Of a DNA stretch of 64,000 bases, positions 1 to 8,863 are shown piece after piece (the stretch's first letter is position 1; each line of letters begins with the position of its first letter). This DNA is from Rickettsiales bacterium (GTDB lineage Bacteria; Pseudomonadota; Alphaproteobacteria; Rickettsiales; Deianiraeaceae), in NCBI GenBank assembly GCA_017444095.1, contig JAFSXM010000031.1:23656-87655 (forward strand). The letters are read 5' to 3'. The position numbers and the translations under genes were made by a program. The notes beneath the pieces are model-generated. The model did no database searches, was not told the origin of the DNA, and was given only the letters and a program-made list of their open reading frames with translations.

Positions 1-2778
1 ATTGCCATAATCAACAAGTGTATGCAACACTCCAAGCAATTGCTTTATATCACAACTATGAAGGCCTGTCGTCGGCTCATCGAGAATGTATAGTGTGTTG
101 CCGGTTGCTTTTCTTGATAACTCCCTCGCTAATCTAATTCTTTGTGCCTCACCACCAGATAAAGTAGTTGCAGATTGTCCAAGTTTTACATAGTCTAATC
201 CAACATTATACAATGCTTTTAATTTTTCCATTATTGGTAATTCATCTTTAAAAACATCTAATGCCTCACGGACTGACAAATCTAATATTTCATCTATTGA
301 ATATCCTTTGTATTTTACTTCACGAGTTTCTTTGTTATATCTGTGCCCATTGCAAACATTACATTTAATGTAAGTATCAGGTAAAAAATGCATTTCAACT
401 TTAACAACCCCATCACCTTGGCAATTTTCACACCGCCCACCTTTTACATTGCAGGAAAATCTACTGCATTTATAACCTCTTGATAAAGATAATGGTTGTG
501 CGGCAAACAAATCCCTAATCATTGTAAACACACCTGTATATGTTGCAGGATTTGATTTTGGACTTCTACCTACTGGTTCTTGGTCTATTTTAATAATCTT
601 ATCTATATTTTCTAAACCTTTAATCTCTTTAAATTTTCCGGGTTTTATTTTAACTCTTGATATTTGTTGTGCTATTGCTGGATAAAATGTATCAAGAATA
701 AGTGTAGATTTACCACCACCACTAACTCCTGAAATGGCGACAAATAAACCTAATGGAACTTTCAAGTTAACATTTTTTAAATTATTTTCACAAGCACCAA
801 TCAATTCAAGTTGATTTCCACGGCCAAATCGTCTTCTTGCTTTTGGTGTTTCTATTTTCATTTTTCCTGATAAAAATAAACCAGTTAAACTATTCTCATT
901 TTTCATAATTTCTTGCGGTGTTCCTTGTGCTACAATTTCGCCACCATATCTTCCGGCACCCGGCCCAACATCAATAATATAATCTGCTTCTTTAATGGTT
1001 TCTTCATCGTGTTCTATAACTATAACACTATTACTTAAATCTCGTAAATCTTTAATTGTATTTATAAGTTTTATATTATCACATTGATGCAAACCGATAG
1101 AAGGCTCATCTAATACATAGATTACTCCACAAAGCCCAGAGCCAAGCTGTGTAGACAATCTTACTCTTTGTGCTTCACCGCCAGACAATGTATTTGCTGA
1201 CCTTCCAATAGACAAGTATTCTAAACCAACATTTGTCAAGAAGATAAGACGATTTTTAATTTCAGTTAAAATTGGTTTGGCGATTTCATTGTCGTGGTTA
1301 TCTAAATGATTTGGTAGTTCGTTTATCCATTCAGTTAATGCTGAAATAGACATATCACTTATTTCGCCAATATTTTTATTGTTTATTTTAACACAAAGCA
1401 CATTATCATTTAAACGATACCCATTACAATAATGACACTTTGTTAATGTTTGATATTTTTCGCACTCATCTAATACAAGTGGGTCTTCATCGCAATTTTG
1501 TATTTTCGCCTGCAATTCACCAACTACTCCACGGAATATAATAGATGTTTTTTCGTGCCGTAAATTTTCCTCTGTTTCAATTGTTATGGTGTCTTCATTA
1601 GTTCCATATAATAAGATTTTTCTTATATTTTCCGGCAATTCTTTATATGGAGTGTTAATAGAAAAGTCATACTTTTTTGATAAAGCAATAATAATTTGAT
1701 TATGGTATCTTGGATTGTCATATACCCACGGCTCTATTGCTCCTTCTATAAGCGACAAGTTGTCATCTGGAACAATTAAATCTTCCTTAAAAAATACTTC
1801 CGTGCCAAGTCCATGGCAATGTTGACAAGCACCAAATGGGTTATTAAATGAAAATATTTTTGGCTCTAAACTTTCAAGTTTAAAATTACATTCAGGACAT
1901 ACATATTGTGTTGAAAAAACAATATCATCTCCATTGTGGGCTTCAATATTTTGATTTAATGTGAATTTATCTTGATTTTGTCCCAGCTCAACGATATTTA
2001 AAACAACAATGCTTTCAGATGCTTTGAGGCATTTCTCAACTGCATCAAAAATGCGAGTTCCCATATTTTGCTTTATAATTATTCTGTCTATAACAATTTC
2101 TATGGTGTGTTCTTTTTCCACATCAAGTTCAGGTATGGTTTCCAATGAAAAAAAAGTTCCATCAATTTTAGCTTTATCATAGCCTTGTTTTTTTAGATGT
2201 AATAATTCCGTTGCAAAATTACCTTTTTTACTTTTAATCACAGGGGCTAATATTCTAATTTTTGTATCTAATGGTAAAAGTGATATTAGTGCAATAATCT
2301 CTTGTTTAGAATAACGGAATAGTTGTTTTCCAGTTTTTGGAGAAATAACTTTTCCTATTCTGGCAAACAATAATCTTATAAAATCATATATCTCTGTTGC
2401 CGTTCCAACGGTTGACCTTGGGTTTCTTGATGTTGTTTTTTGGTCTATTGCAACGGCAGGAGCAAGCCCTGATATACTTTTTACATCAGGTTTTTTTTGT
2501 ATTCCCATAAAATATCTGGCATTACTGGAAAGACTTTCTACATATCTTCGTTGTCCTTCCATATAAATTGTATCAAATGCCAAAGATGATTTACCACTAC
2601 CAGATGGCCCCGTTATAACAACAAACTTATTTTTTGGTATATCTATATCAACATTTTTTAAATTATTTTCACAAGCACCCCTAACTTTGATAAAATTTAA
2701 ATAATCACTGCTATTATTATTTTTTAACTTTGTGGCTTGTTTAGTGCTTTGTTTTGTTGTTCGAGTGGCTTGTGTCAT
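1..2778 (-). CDS. uvrA: UvrA, excision nuclease subunit A (3' end cut by window)
   Basis: UvrA is the ATPase that recognises DNA damage in UvrABC nucleotide excision repair. From ATG at 2776-2778 the reverse strand reads 926 codons to the window edge, so only the last residues of a roughly 940-aa protein are missing. In order I see the first Walker A GPSGSGKSS (57-65), a zinc finger with CPEC and CQHC pairs, the ABC signature LSGGEAQRVRLSTQ, Walker B YVLDEPSIGLHQ, the second Walker A GVSGGGKST, a second cysteine finger (CENC, CNVC), the second signature LSGGEAQRIRLARE, and Walker B YILDEPTTGLH. About 25 polar residues precede the usual start of the first domain. It is divergent from the following tRNA. 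The identification is secure. Confidence 0.97.
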   Translation of the reverse strand, partial: MTQATRTTKQSTKQATKLKNNNSSDYLNFIKVRGACENNLKNVDIDIPKNKFVVITGPSGSGKSSLAFDTIYMEGQRRYVESLSSNARYFMGIQKKPDVKSISGLAPAVAIDQKTTSRNPRSTVGTATEIYDFIRLLFARIGKVISPKTGKQLFRYSKQEIIALISLLPLDTKIRILAPVIKSKKGNFATELLHLKKQGYDKAKIDGTFFSLETIPELDVEKEHTIEIVIDRIIIKQNMGTRIFDAVEKCLKASESIVVLNIVELGQNQDKFTLNQNIEAHNGDDIVFSTQYVCPECNFKLESLEPKIFSFNNPFGACQHCHGLGTEVFFKEDLIVPDDNLSLIEGAIEPWVYDNPRYHNQIIIALSKKYDFSINTPYKELPENIRKILLYGTNEDTITIETEENLRHEKTSIIFRGVVGELQAKIQNCDEDPLVLDECEKYQTLTKCHYCNGYRLNDNVLCVKINNKNIGEISDMSISALTEWINELPNHLDNHDNEIAKPILTEIKNRLIFLTNVGLEYLSIGRSANTLSGGEAQRVRLSTQLGSGLCGVIYVLDEPSIGLHQCDNIKLINTIKDLRDLSNSVIVIEHDEETIKEADYIIDVGPGAGRYGGEIVAQGTPQEIMKNENSLTGLFLSGKMKIETPKARRRFGRGNQLELIGACENNLKNVNLKVPLGLFVAISGVSGGGKSTLILDTFYPAIAQQISRVKIKPGKFKEIKGLENIDKIIKIDQEPVGRSPKSNPATYTGVFTMIRDLFAAQPLSLSRGYKCSRFSCNVKGGRCENCQGDGVVKVEMHFLPDTYIKCNVCNGHRYNKETREVKYKGYSIDEILDLSVREALDVFKDELPIMEKLKALYNVGLDYVKLGQSATTLSGGEAQRIRLARELSRKATGNTLYILDEPTTGLHSCDIKQLLGVLHTLVDYGN

Positions 2779-2948
2779 TTGTCAAAAATCAATACTTAAC
2801 ATTTTTCAATAACTATTTTTTAAATGTAAAGAGTGAGATTAGAATGAAACAATTACGAAAACATTAGAATGGTTTTTCATCTTACAATCAATGAAAAATA
2901 AAGATTTTTACAAAACTATTTGTAGTCTACATAATTAGTCCACCAAAC

Positions 2949-2975
2949 TTGACTATTAAAAATATATTCTATCAT
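2949..2975 (+). promoter_or_regulatory. Candidate promoter of tRNA-Thr(TGT)
   Basis: A -35 box TTGACT (2949-2954) and a -10 box TATCAT (2970-2975) are separated by 15 bp. They place transcription start just before the mature tRNA 5' end at 2986. The spacing is shorter than the optimum of 17, so this is only a candidate. Confidence 0.4.
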
Positions 2976-2985
2976 TAGGGTAGTA

Positions 2986-3058
2986 GCCAGTTTAGCTCAG
3001 TTGGTAGAGCAACTGATTTGTAATCAGTAGGTCGTCAGTCCGAGTCTGACAACTGGCA
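2986..3058 (+). tRNA. tRNA-Thr (anticodon TGT)
   Basis: The 73-nt cloverleaf has a 7-bp acceptor stem GCCAGTT/AACTGGC, a D-arm AGCTCAGTTGGTAGAGC, and an anticodon stem ACTGA/TCAGT around loop TTTGTAA, which gives anticodon TGT (reads ACA). The T-arm GTCAG/CTGAC carries loop TCCGAGT. The discriminator is A and the 3' CCA is not encoded. A second Thr tRNA (anticodon CGT) lies at 54524. Confidence 0.95.
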
Positions 3059-3124
3059 CGGAATTTCAAGGTGATTTTGCTTGAAAGTTATTTGCTGTGT
3101 TTGGCTTTAAAGTATCTAAAATCT

Positions 3125-4378
3125 ATGCGATTATCAAAATATTATTTGCCGACAACAAAAGATGTTTCAAAGGATGTTGTTTTGACAAGCCATAAGCTGA
3201 TGCTAAAGGCAGGAATGATAAAGCAATGCAGTAGCGGGCTTTACACACTTTTGCCACTTGGGTATAAAGTGATGCGAAAAATAGAAAATATTATACAAGA
3301 AGAGCTTGACAGAATTGGAGCCATGCGGATTTCTATGCCAATAATTACAGATGAAAAGCTTTGGCAAGAAAGTGGACGAGCTGATAGCTATGGAGACGAA
3401 ATGTTAAGAATTAAAGATAGGGCAGGACATAATTTGGTTTATTCACCTACAAACGAAGAAGCCGTCGTTGATGTTTTTAGAGGTCAAGTTTCTTCATATA
3501 AACAACTGCCTTTATCTTTGTATCAAATCAACTGGAAATTTCGTGATGAAATAAGACCAAGATTTGGACTAATGAGAGCAAGAGAGTTTTTAATGATGGA
3601 TAATTATTCGTTTGCTATTGACATGCAACAGGCAGAAGAAATATACAATCAAAATTGTGAGGCATACCTTCGTATGTTTAAAAGAATGGGATTAAAAGTT
3701 ATACCTATGCAGGCAGATAATGGTGCTATTGGTGGAACTTTTAGCTGTGAGTTTCAAATATTAGCAGAAAGTGGAGAAAGTGCTGTATTTTATGATGAGG
3801 ATAGTTATAAACAATTTTGTGATATGTATAGCAACCCAGATTTTTCGTGGAAAGATATGCAAAAAATTGCAAATGGAAAAGTTTGGGCTTTTACAGAAGA
3901 AAAATACAATGAAGATGAATGTAAAAAAATGGGATATAAAATAAAACAAACAAGGGGTATTGAAGTAGGACATGTATTTATTTTTGGTGATAAATATACC
4001 AAATCAATGAATGTTGTAGTTAAAGGTGCTGATGGCAAAGATTTTTACCCACAAATGGGCTCGTATGGTATTGGAGTAACTCGTGTTATTGCTGCTTGTA
4101 TTGAGGCCAATAATGATAATAAAGGCATCATTTGGCCAAAGGCTCTATCACCTTTTGATTGTATTTTGATAAATCTTGACCCAAAAAATGAAGAAATAAC
4201 AAAAGCTTGTGATGCAAAATATAACGAACTGATAGCACAAAGTGTTGATGTTTTATATGATGATACGGATAAATCCATTGGAGAGAAATTTGCCGTTGCC
4301 GATTTGCTTGGCATTCCAACACAAATAATTCTTGGCAAAAAGAGTTTTCCAAATTTTGAAGAAAAAAGTAGAATATAA
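3125..4378 (+). CDS. proS: Prolyl-tRNA synthetase, short alphaproteobacterial type
   Basis: ProRS is a class II synthetase that charges tRNA-Pro. At 417 aa it belongs to the short type that lacks the editing (INS) domain. Class II motif 2 reads FRDEIRPRFGLMRAREF (139-155), preceded by the proline-binding TNEE at 109-112. Motif 3 GIGVTR lies near residue 320, and an anticodon-binding domain follows to the end. I chose ATG 3125 because MRLSKYYLPT matches the family N-terminus. The frame stays open upstream to GTG 3071, but those 18 residues are atypical. It follows tRNA-Thr by about 65 bp. Confidence 0.95.
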   Translation: MRLSKYYLPTTKDVSKDVVLTSHKLMLKAGMIKQCSSGLYTLLPLGYKVMRKIENIIQEELDRIGAMRISMPIITDEKLWQESGRADSYGDEMLRIKDRAGHNLVYSPTNEEAVVDVFRGQVSSYKQLPLSLYQINWKFRDEIRPRFGLMRAREFLMMDNYSFAIDMQQAEEIYNQNCEAYLRMFKRMGLKVIPMQADNGAIGGTFSCEFQILAESGESAVFYDEDSYKQFCDMYSNPDFSWKDMQKIANGKVWAFTEEKYNEDECKKMGYKIKQTRGIEVGHVFIFGDKYTKSMNVVVKGADGKDFYPQMGSYGIGVTRVIAACIEANNDNKGIIWPKALSPFDCILINLDPKNEEITKACDAKYNELIAQSVDVLYDDTDKSIGEKFAVADLLGIPTQIILGKKSFPNFEEKSRI

Positions 4379-4400
4379 ATTAGTGTAATAATTTAGCAAA

Positions 4401-5054
4401 ATGCAAACAACAGATGATTTACTAAATATAGGTTGTATTTATCCGCTTAAATCAAACTATCAAAGGACTATTTTGTTAAAATCAATAAAGCATCATAATT
4501 TTGATGCTGGTGATTTTAGTTATGGTGCAGATGATTTTGAAAATGGAATTTTACATCATTATCCGTGGAGCAATGACAAATTGAAAATTGGAAAGTTTTG
4601 CCAAATTGGCAAGGGAGTAAAGTTTTATATGAACGACTGCAACCATAATTATGATTGCATTTCTACATTTCCATTTCCTTTGATAAAAGGTTTTTCTGGT
4701 GATAAATATGAAAAACATAAAGCTTGTTTAAAAGACGATATAATCATCGGTAACGATGTTTGGATTGGTGAGAATGCGACAATTATGTGCGGAGTAAAAA
4801 TTGGAAATGGTGCAATAATTGCCACAAATTCACATGTAGTCAAAGATGTTCCCGCCTATTGCATTGTTGGCGGAAACCCTGCAAAAGTTATTCGTAAAAG
4901 ATTTGACGATGTTTTGATTGATATGCTTGAAAAGTGGCAATGGTGGAATTTACCGATTACCGAAATTGATAAAATTGTTGTTCCTATTTTGACAAATAGC
5001 GATATTGAGTTTGCAAAAAGTGAGATTAAAAAGTTTTTGAAAAATAAAATGTAA
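4401..5054 (+). CDS. Xenobiotic acyltransferase (CatB/Vat-like) hexapeptide-repeat protein
   Basis: This is a left-handed beta-helix O-acetyltransferase of the XAT family (217 aa), which transfers acetyl from acetyl-CoA to hydroxyl groups. Visible features are the active-site region with NHNYD (His82), repeated hexapeptide turns such as IIIGNDVWIGENATIMCG and VKIGNGAIIATNSHV, the family tail GNPAKVIRKRF, and a C-terminal WWNLP helix. It lies 22 bp after proS and may be co-transcribed. XAT members include chloramphenicol and streptogramin acetyltransferases, but the natural substrate here cannot be read from sequence and no resistance role is claimed. Confidence 0.85.
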   Translation: MQTTDDLLNIGCIYPLKSNYQRTILLKSIKHHNFDAGDFSYGADDFENGILHHYPWSNDKLKIGKFCQIGKGVKFYMNDCNHNYDCISTFPFPLIKGFSGDKYEKHKACLKDDIIIGNDVWIGENATIMCGVKIGNGAIIATNSHVVKDVPAYCIVGGNPAKVIRKRFDDVLIDMLEKWQWWNLPITEIDKIVVPILTNSDIEFAKSEIKKFLKNKM

Positions 5055-5102
5055 TACTTTGTATATTAATGTTAATATGAAAAGTTTTTATTTTTATCTG
5101 GT

Positions 5103-5798
5103 TTGATTGTAGTTTCTGGTGTGACAAAAACTAATGCATCCAAGTTTAATTATAAAATAGATAAACCTGATATTGTCTTTTTCGATTACAACGGGACATT
5201 GTATGATGATAAAACAATGTTAAATAAGGGATGTAAAAAATATTGTAAATGGAAAACATATGAAGATAAAAAAATGTTTGATAAGTTAAGTGTTGGGGAA
5301 AAATATGATTTTTTATCAACAAAACTTGGCAACGATATTTTAAATCAAATATATGACTACTTGGTGGCTCAACCTTTTAAAATCGTCAACGGTGCTGATG
5401 TATTGTTAAAATTACTACACAAACAAGACATCATTAGCTATGTCGTTACTGGTTATGATGGACAGAAGGTCAGAAAATGGCTCACTAATGCACGGCTATC
5501 TCAATATTTCCACGGCATATACGGAGCCAACGATTTTGGTGATTTACAAAAACCAAACAAAGATTTTGCTGAAAAAATAATTATCGCCACAGGCCTAAAA
5601 AATGAAAAATGTTGGTTCATTGGCGACAGCGAGCAAGATATCATTATGGCAAAAAATCTTGGTTGCAAGTGCTTTATTATAGATAATTTTGAAGAAATAA
5701 AACAAAATTATGCAAATTTAATTGATGAAAATGTATTGTTGATGACATACAACGAAATTTTAAATTTAATAAAAAACATACATAAATACAATTATTAA
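5103..5798 (+). CDS. HAD-superfamily hydrolase, phosphoglycolate-phosphatase-like
   Basis: This HAD-fold phosphatase has 231 aa from TTG 5103; GTG 5121 is an alternative start. Motif I is FFDYNGTLYDD, with the nucleophile Asp at about residue 28. The second Asp of the canonical DxD is Asn (DYN), which in most HAD phosphatases would be the general acid/base. Motif II is probably VVTGYDG and motif IV is FIGDSEQDIIMAKNLGC. The cap is the small helical Gph-like type. The substrate is unknown. No strong ribosome-binding site precedes either start. Confidence 0.8.
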   Translation: MIVVSGVTKTNASKFNYKIDKPDIVFFDYNGTLYDDKTMLNKGCKKYCKWKTYEDKKMFDKLSVGEKYDFLSTKLGNDILNQIYDYLVAQPFKIVNGADVLLKLLHKQDIISYVVTGYDGQKVRKWLTNARLSQYFHGIYGANDFGDLQKPNKDFAEKIIIATGLKNEKCWFIGDSEQDIIMAKNLGCKCFIIDNFEEIKQNYANLIDENVLLMTYNEILNLIKNIHKYNY

Positions 5799-5814
5799 CA
5801 ATTTTTTATTTAAT

Positions 5815-5843
5815 TTGACATAGCAATGATTGTTTGCTAACAT
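5815..5843 (+). promoter_or_regulatory. Sigma70-type promoter
   Basis: TTGACA (5815-5820) and TAACAT (5838-5843) are 17 bp apart. The predicted start of transcription is near 5850, about 18 nt before the ATG at 5868. This is one of the clearest promoters in the window and serves an unknown, possibly exported protein. Confidence 0.7.
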
Positions 5844-5867
5844 AAATATAGTTTTTATGGTAAATGT

Positions 5868-6902
5868 ATGAAAAAGATTATTAATTTTTTTAATAAAAAT
5901 AACGAGTATAAAGATATACATGGTAATAAATATCTTGACAATGGCAACGGTTCCTCTGAGGAGATAAATGGCAAACAAACATCTGGGGGTATCGTTTCTG
6001 ATATTTCAGCTCGCAGGCCAACTGGATACAATAAAGACGATCTTGTGTTAAAAGGTCATGCTTCATCATTAGAACCTAATAATGCTATGTCAATTGAAGT
6101 GTTCGGGAAAACGATAAAAGCAGTAGATGTTACAAATATAATTGATAAAAAAACAAAACACTGTGAGTTACAATCTTTTATGCCACAATACGACAAAACA
6201 GACTATCTTTGTGACCCTTTTAACATCGCTGGCATTCCAATAAGACTTTCTCCGGATAGAACACATATAAATATACGCAGTATTCCAATAATAGAAAATG
6301 GAAATATTAAAGAGTTTAAATTTTATCAATTTCTCGATTTTGAGAACCACGACCCAATTGCTGATGAATGGGCTAAACAAGATGCAGGAAGCATAGAGAA
6401 AACATTGTATGATATTGTTATGCCAAACAAAGAAAAGAGGTGGCGACATCGTATTGCATTAGATAATGGTCGCATAATACATACATATCGGGATATACAA
6501 AATGGAGGATCATACATTGATGTATATAAACTTACATCGAAAAAAGAAAATGAAAAACGTGAATTTAGTGCAAACAAAGTTTCCTCTACAAAAGTGGATG
6601 AGAAAATCGATGAACCAGTTGTCGTCGGCAATAAACTATATACATATGAACATAGTGGCAATGTTGTTGTTTATAACATATTCGATAATGGATTACAGTC
6701 ACATTTGACTCTTCATGGTGGCTTTTACAATATGCAAGATTTCTTTAACATAACAAATCTAAAAACTTATCAAAAATTATCACGAGATGATTATGCTAAG
6801 ATGGAAAAAAGATATATTGAAGAGCAGGAAAAAAAGAAAATGAATAATAAAAGTACAAAGACAGGTCTTAACAAAGATGATGATGTTTGTAGCATACAAT
6901 AA
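5868..6902 (+). CDS. Unknown protein ending in a CaaX-like tetrapeptide
   Basis: I do not recognise this 344-aa protein. It is hydrophilic, with no signal peptide or membrane segment. The middle (about 70-240) looks globular, with regular aromatic positions. The last 50 residues are charged, with a KKK cluster, and the chain ends in C-S-I-Q. A Cys followed by a small residue, an aliphatic residue and Gln is the consensus for eukaryotic farnesylation, and some intracellular-pathogen effectors use such C-termini. It has its own promoter and stands apart from its neighbours. It may be a secreted effector, but that is inference. Confidence 0.75.
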   Translation: MKKIINFFNKNNEYKDIHGNKYLDNGNGSSEEINGKQTSGGIVSDISARRPTGYNKDDLVLKGHASSLEPNNAMSIEVFGKTIKAVDVTNIIDKKTKHCELQSFMPQYDKTDYLCDPFNIAGIPIRLSPDRTHINIRSIPIIENGNIKEFKFYQFLDFENHDPIADEWAKQDAGSIEKTLYDIVMPNKEKRWRHRIALDNGRIIHTYRDIQNGGSYIDVYKLTSKKENEKREFSANKVSSTKVDEKIDEPVVVGNKLYTYEHSGNVVVYNIFDNGLQSHLTLHGGFYNMQDFFNITNLKTYQKLSRDDYAKMEKRYIEEQEKKKMNNKSTKTGLNKDDDVCSIQ

Positions 6903-7004
6903 CATCATTGCTTTTTCGCAACAAAATGTTATAAATATTGTATAATTTGCAATATCGTGTGAATGTCTTTACTTTTAAAAAGTAAATGATGGTTGGTGGA
7001 TGTT

Positions 7005-7697
7005 ATGCCGAAACAAATTTTCGATAAAGTAAAATTGATAAAAATGTTTAACCCAGTTAACGGGTGTAATATTGGTTGTCCATATTGTTATGCGAGAAAA
7101 ATAAATCAGCGATTTCATATCATTCCTAATTTTAATATTCCAACATTTCAAGAAAATAGATTGGAGCAACTTTACAAAAAGAAAAAAGGTGCTGTTTATT
7201 TAATAACTTCAATGAGCGATTTTTCAGGATGGAAACCTGAATGGAGAGAAAAAATTTTTCAAGTTTTAGCCGATAACCAACAACACATTTATACACTCTT
7301 AACAAAGAGACCAGAATTAATACATTTTGAAACTAATTTAGATAATGTGTGGATTGGGGTCAGTGTTACAAATAAAGCAGATGTGAAACGAATTGAAACA
7401 ATGAAAAAAAACATTAAGTGTAAGCATTATTCTATCACTTTTGAACCGCTCCACGGTGAGTGTGGAGATATGGATTTATCTGGTATTGGATGTATTTTTA
7501 TTGGTGCGGAAACTGGCAATAGAAAAGGAAAAATAAAGCCTCAAAAAGAATGGGTTATGAATATTGTAAAACAAGCAAAAGCATTGAATATTCCAGTATG
7601 CATGAAAATGTCGTTATTGGATATAGTTGGCAAAGAAAATTGGATACAAGATTTCCCAGAGGATTATAATAATGTTATTTTTGGCACACAAAGATAA
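7005..7697 (+). CDS. DUF5131 (phage Gp37/Gp68-like) radical-SAM-type protein
   Basis: This is a protein of about 230 aa of the DUF5131 family, which is often carried by phages and mobile regions. A cysteine cluster CNIGCPYC near residue 20 resembles the 4Fe-4S motif of radical SAM enzymes. It is followed by family-typical stretches such as LLTKRPE, VWIGVSVTNKADV, ITFEPLHGE and IFIGAETG. I chose ATG 7005, which has GGTGGA four bases upstream; TTG 6993 would add four residues. The reaction is not established for the family. Confidence 0.8.
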   Translation: MPKQIFDKVKLIKMFNPVNGCNIGCPYCYARKINQRFHIIPNFNIPTFQENRLEQLYKKKKGAVYLITSMSDFSGWKPEWREKIFQVLADNQQHIYTLLTKRPELIHFETNLDNVWIGVSVTNKADVKRIETMKKNIKCKHYSITFEPLHGECGDMDLSGIGCIFIGAETGNRKGKIKPQKEWVMNIVKQAKALNIPVCMKMSLLDIVGKENWIQDFPEDYNNVIFGTQR

Positions 7698-7803
7698 TAA
7701 ATTATAGATATATAACACATCAATTTCGTTATAAAATGCGAGAATAAAAAACTTGAAAATAAATTCATATTTTAAAACATAATTTGTTTCTTATTGTTTG
7801 CAT

Positions 7804-8493
7804 ATGAAGTATTTTGTAAAAACAATAGCTTTGTTTTCTGTATTGACTTTTGCTGGCTGTCAATTAGTTCGTGATAGTGATGGGTTCTATACAATAGAAA
7901 GCAGGAAGAAAGATGTCAGCAAACAACAACGAACACAAGAGACAAAAAAGACCACAACATTAGATAACAACACAATTTCTATTAAAGACACAAAACGGCA
8001 AGAAATTGAGACAGAAGATGTTGATAAAACAAAATATATTGATAAACCAGCCAATGGTGGTATGGATGACAAAGAAATAATTGCAAAAAAAATGGAAGAA
8101 GCTATTCAGTCTTCCAACATTGAAACCAAACAACAGAATAGGTTTGTTGCTGATGTAAAATCTAATGATGTGGTAAAAACAGATCAAAAATGTCATTGCC
8201 AATGTGATAGCAATATTGTTAATAAACAAGACAATGTATTAGATATACAAACAATTCGCAAGAATGAGAAAACTTTATACATACAGGTTGGTGTGTTTAC
8301 CAACTTTGAAACTGCAAATGCCCTTGCAGAGACAATTAAAGATAATGGTATAAACAATGTTAAAATAATACATGAAGATAATATGATGAAAGTTGTGATA
8401 GGGGGTTTTGCAAATAAAAAGAGTGGTCAAAAAATTATTGATAAATTGTACGAGATTGGTATTGATGATTATTTTTGGAAAAACATAAAGTAG
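7804..8493 (+). CDS. SPOR-domain lipoprotein
   Basis: This predicted periplasmic lipoprotein has 229 aa from ATG 7804. The signal peptide ends in the lipobox LTFAGC, with the lipidated Cys at 19. A long, charged, low-complexity linker (about 25-155, including a CHCQC cluster) leads to a C-terminal SPOR domain (about 158-229) beginning LYIQVGVFTNFETANALAE. SPOR domains bind denuded glycan strands at the septum, so a role in division or peptidoglycan remodelling is likely. gatC follows 20 bp downstream. RlpA-like proteins also carry SPOR, but no RlpA double-psi barrel is present. Confidence 0.85.
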   Translation: MKYFVKTIALFSVLTFAGCQLVRDSDGFYTIESRKKDVSKQQRTQETKKTTTLDNNTISIKDTKRQEIETEDVDKTKYIDKPANGGMDDKEIIAKKMEEAIQSSNIETKQQNRFVADVKSNDVVKTDQKCHCQCDSNIVNKQDNVLDIQTIRKNEKTLYIQVGVFTNFETANALAETIKDNGINNVKIIHEDNMMKVVIGGFANKKSGQKIIDKLYEIGIDDYFWKNIK

Positions 8494-8513
8494 TGTAATA
8501 AATAGAAATTATT

Positions 8514-8792
8514 ATGTTGGATGAAGATTTAAATAAAGTTTTTCGTGCTTGTGGATTTAATTATGTAGACAAAAACCTATGCGACGATTTGGAAAAAATT
8601 ATTGCTTGGCAAAAGGTATTGCGAGAAGTTGATGTTGAAGGTGTAGAGCCTATGTATAACACATTAGGCGATAATGCGATAGCAATAACTAATACAGACA
8701 ATATAGTTAAAGAAAATAGTGATATATTTTCTAATGCACCAGAAATTGAGGACAACTTTTTCTTAGTGCCAAAGGTTATAGATAAGAAATAA
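8514..8792 (+). CDS. gatC: Asp-tRNA(Asn)/Glu-tRNA(Gln) amidotransferase subunit C
   Basis: GatC (92 aa) stabilises the GatCAB amidotransferase, which converts misacylated Glu-tRNA(Gln) and/or Asp-tRNA(Asn). Family marks are VEGVEPMYNTL in the middle and the C-terminal NAPEIEDNFFLVPKVI. The length is normal. GatA and GatB are not in this window, so the complex is encoded at separate loci. Confidence 0.92.
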   Translation: MLDEDLNKVFRACGFNYVDKNLCDDLEKIIAWQKVLREVDVEGVEPMYNTLGDNAIAITNTDNIVKENSDIFSNAPEIEDNFFLVPKVIDKK

Positions 8793-8863
8793 TTAATTAT
8801 CATTTGTCTTATCTTGCTTTTTATTTCAAAAGATGGTTGATTTTCAGTGTTTGTAAATAGGTT

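Noticed and set aside
4401..5054. CatB/Vat-like acetyltransferase considered as an antibiotic-resistance gene
   Set aside because: XAT-fold proteins have many substrates, and the sequence alone does not show drug acetylation. No resistance context or mobile element is present.
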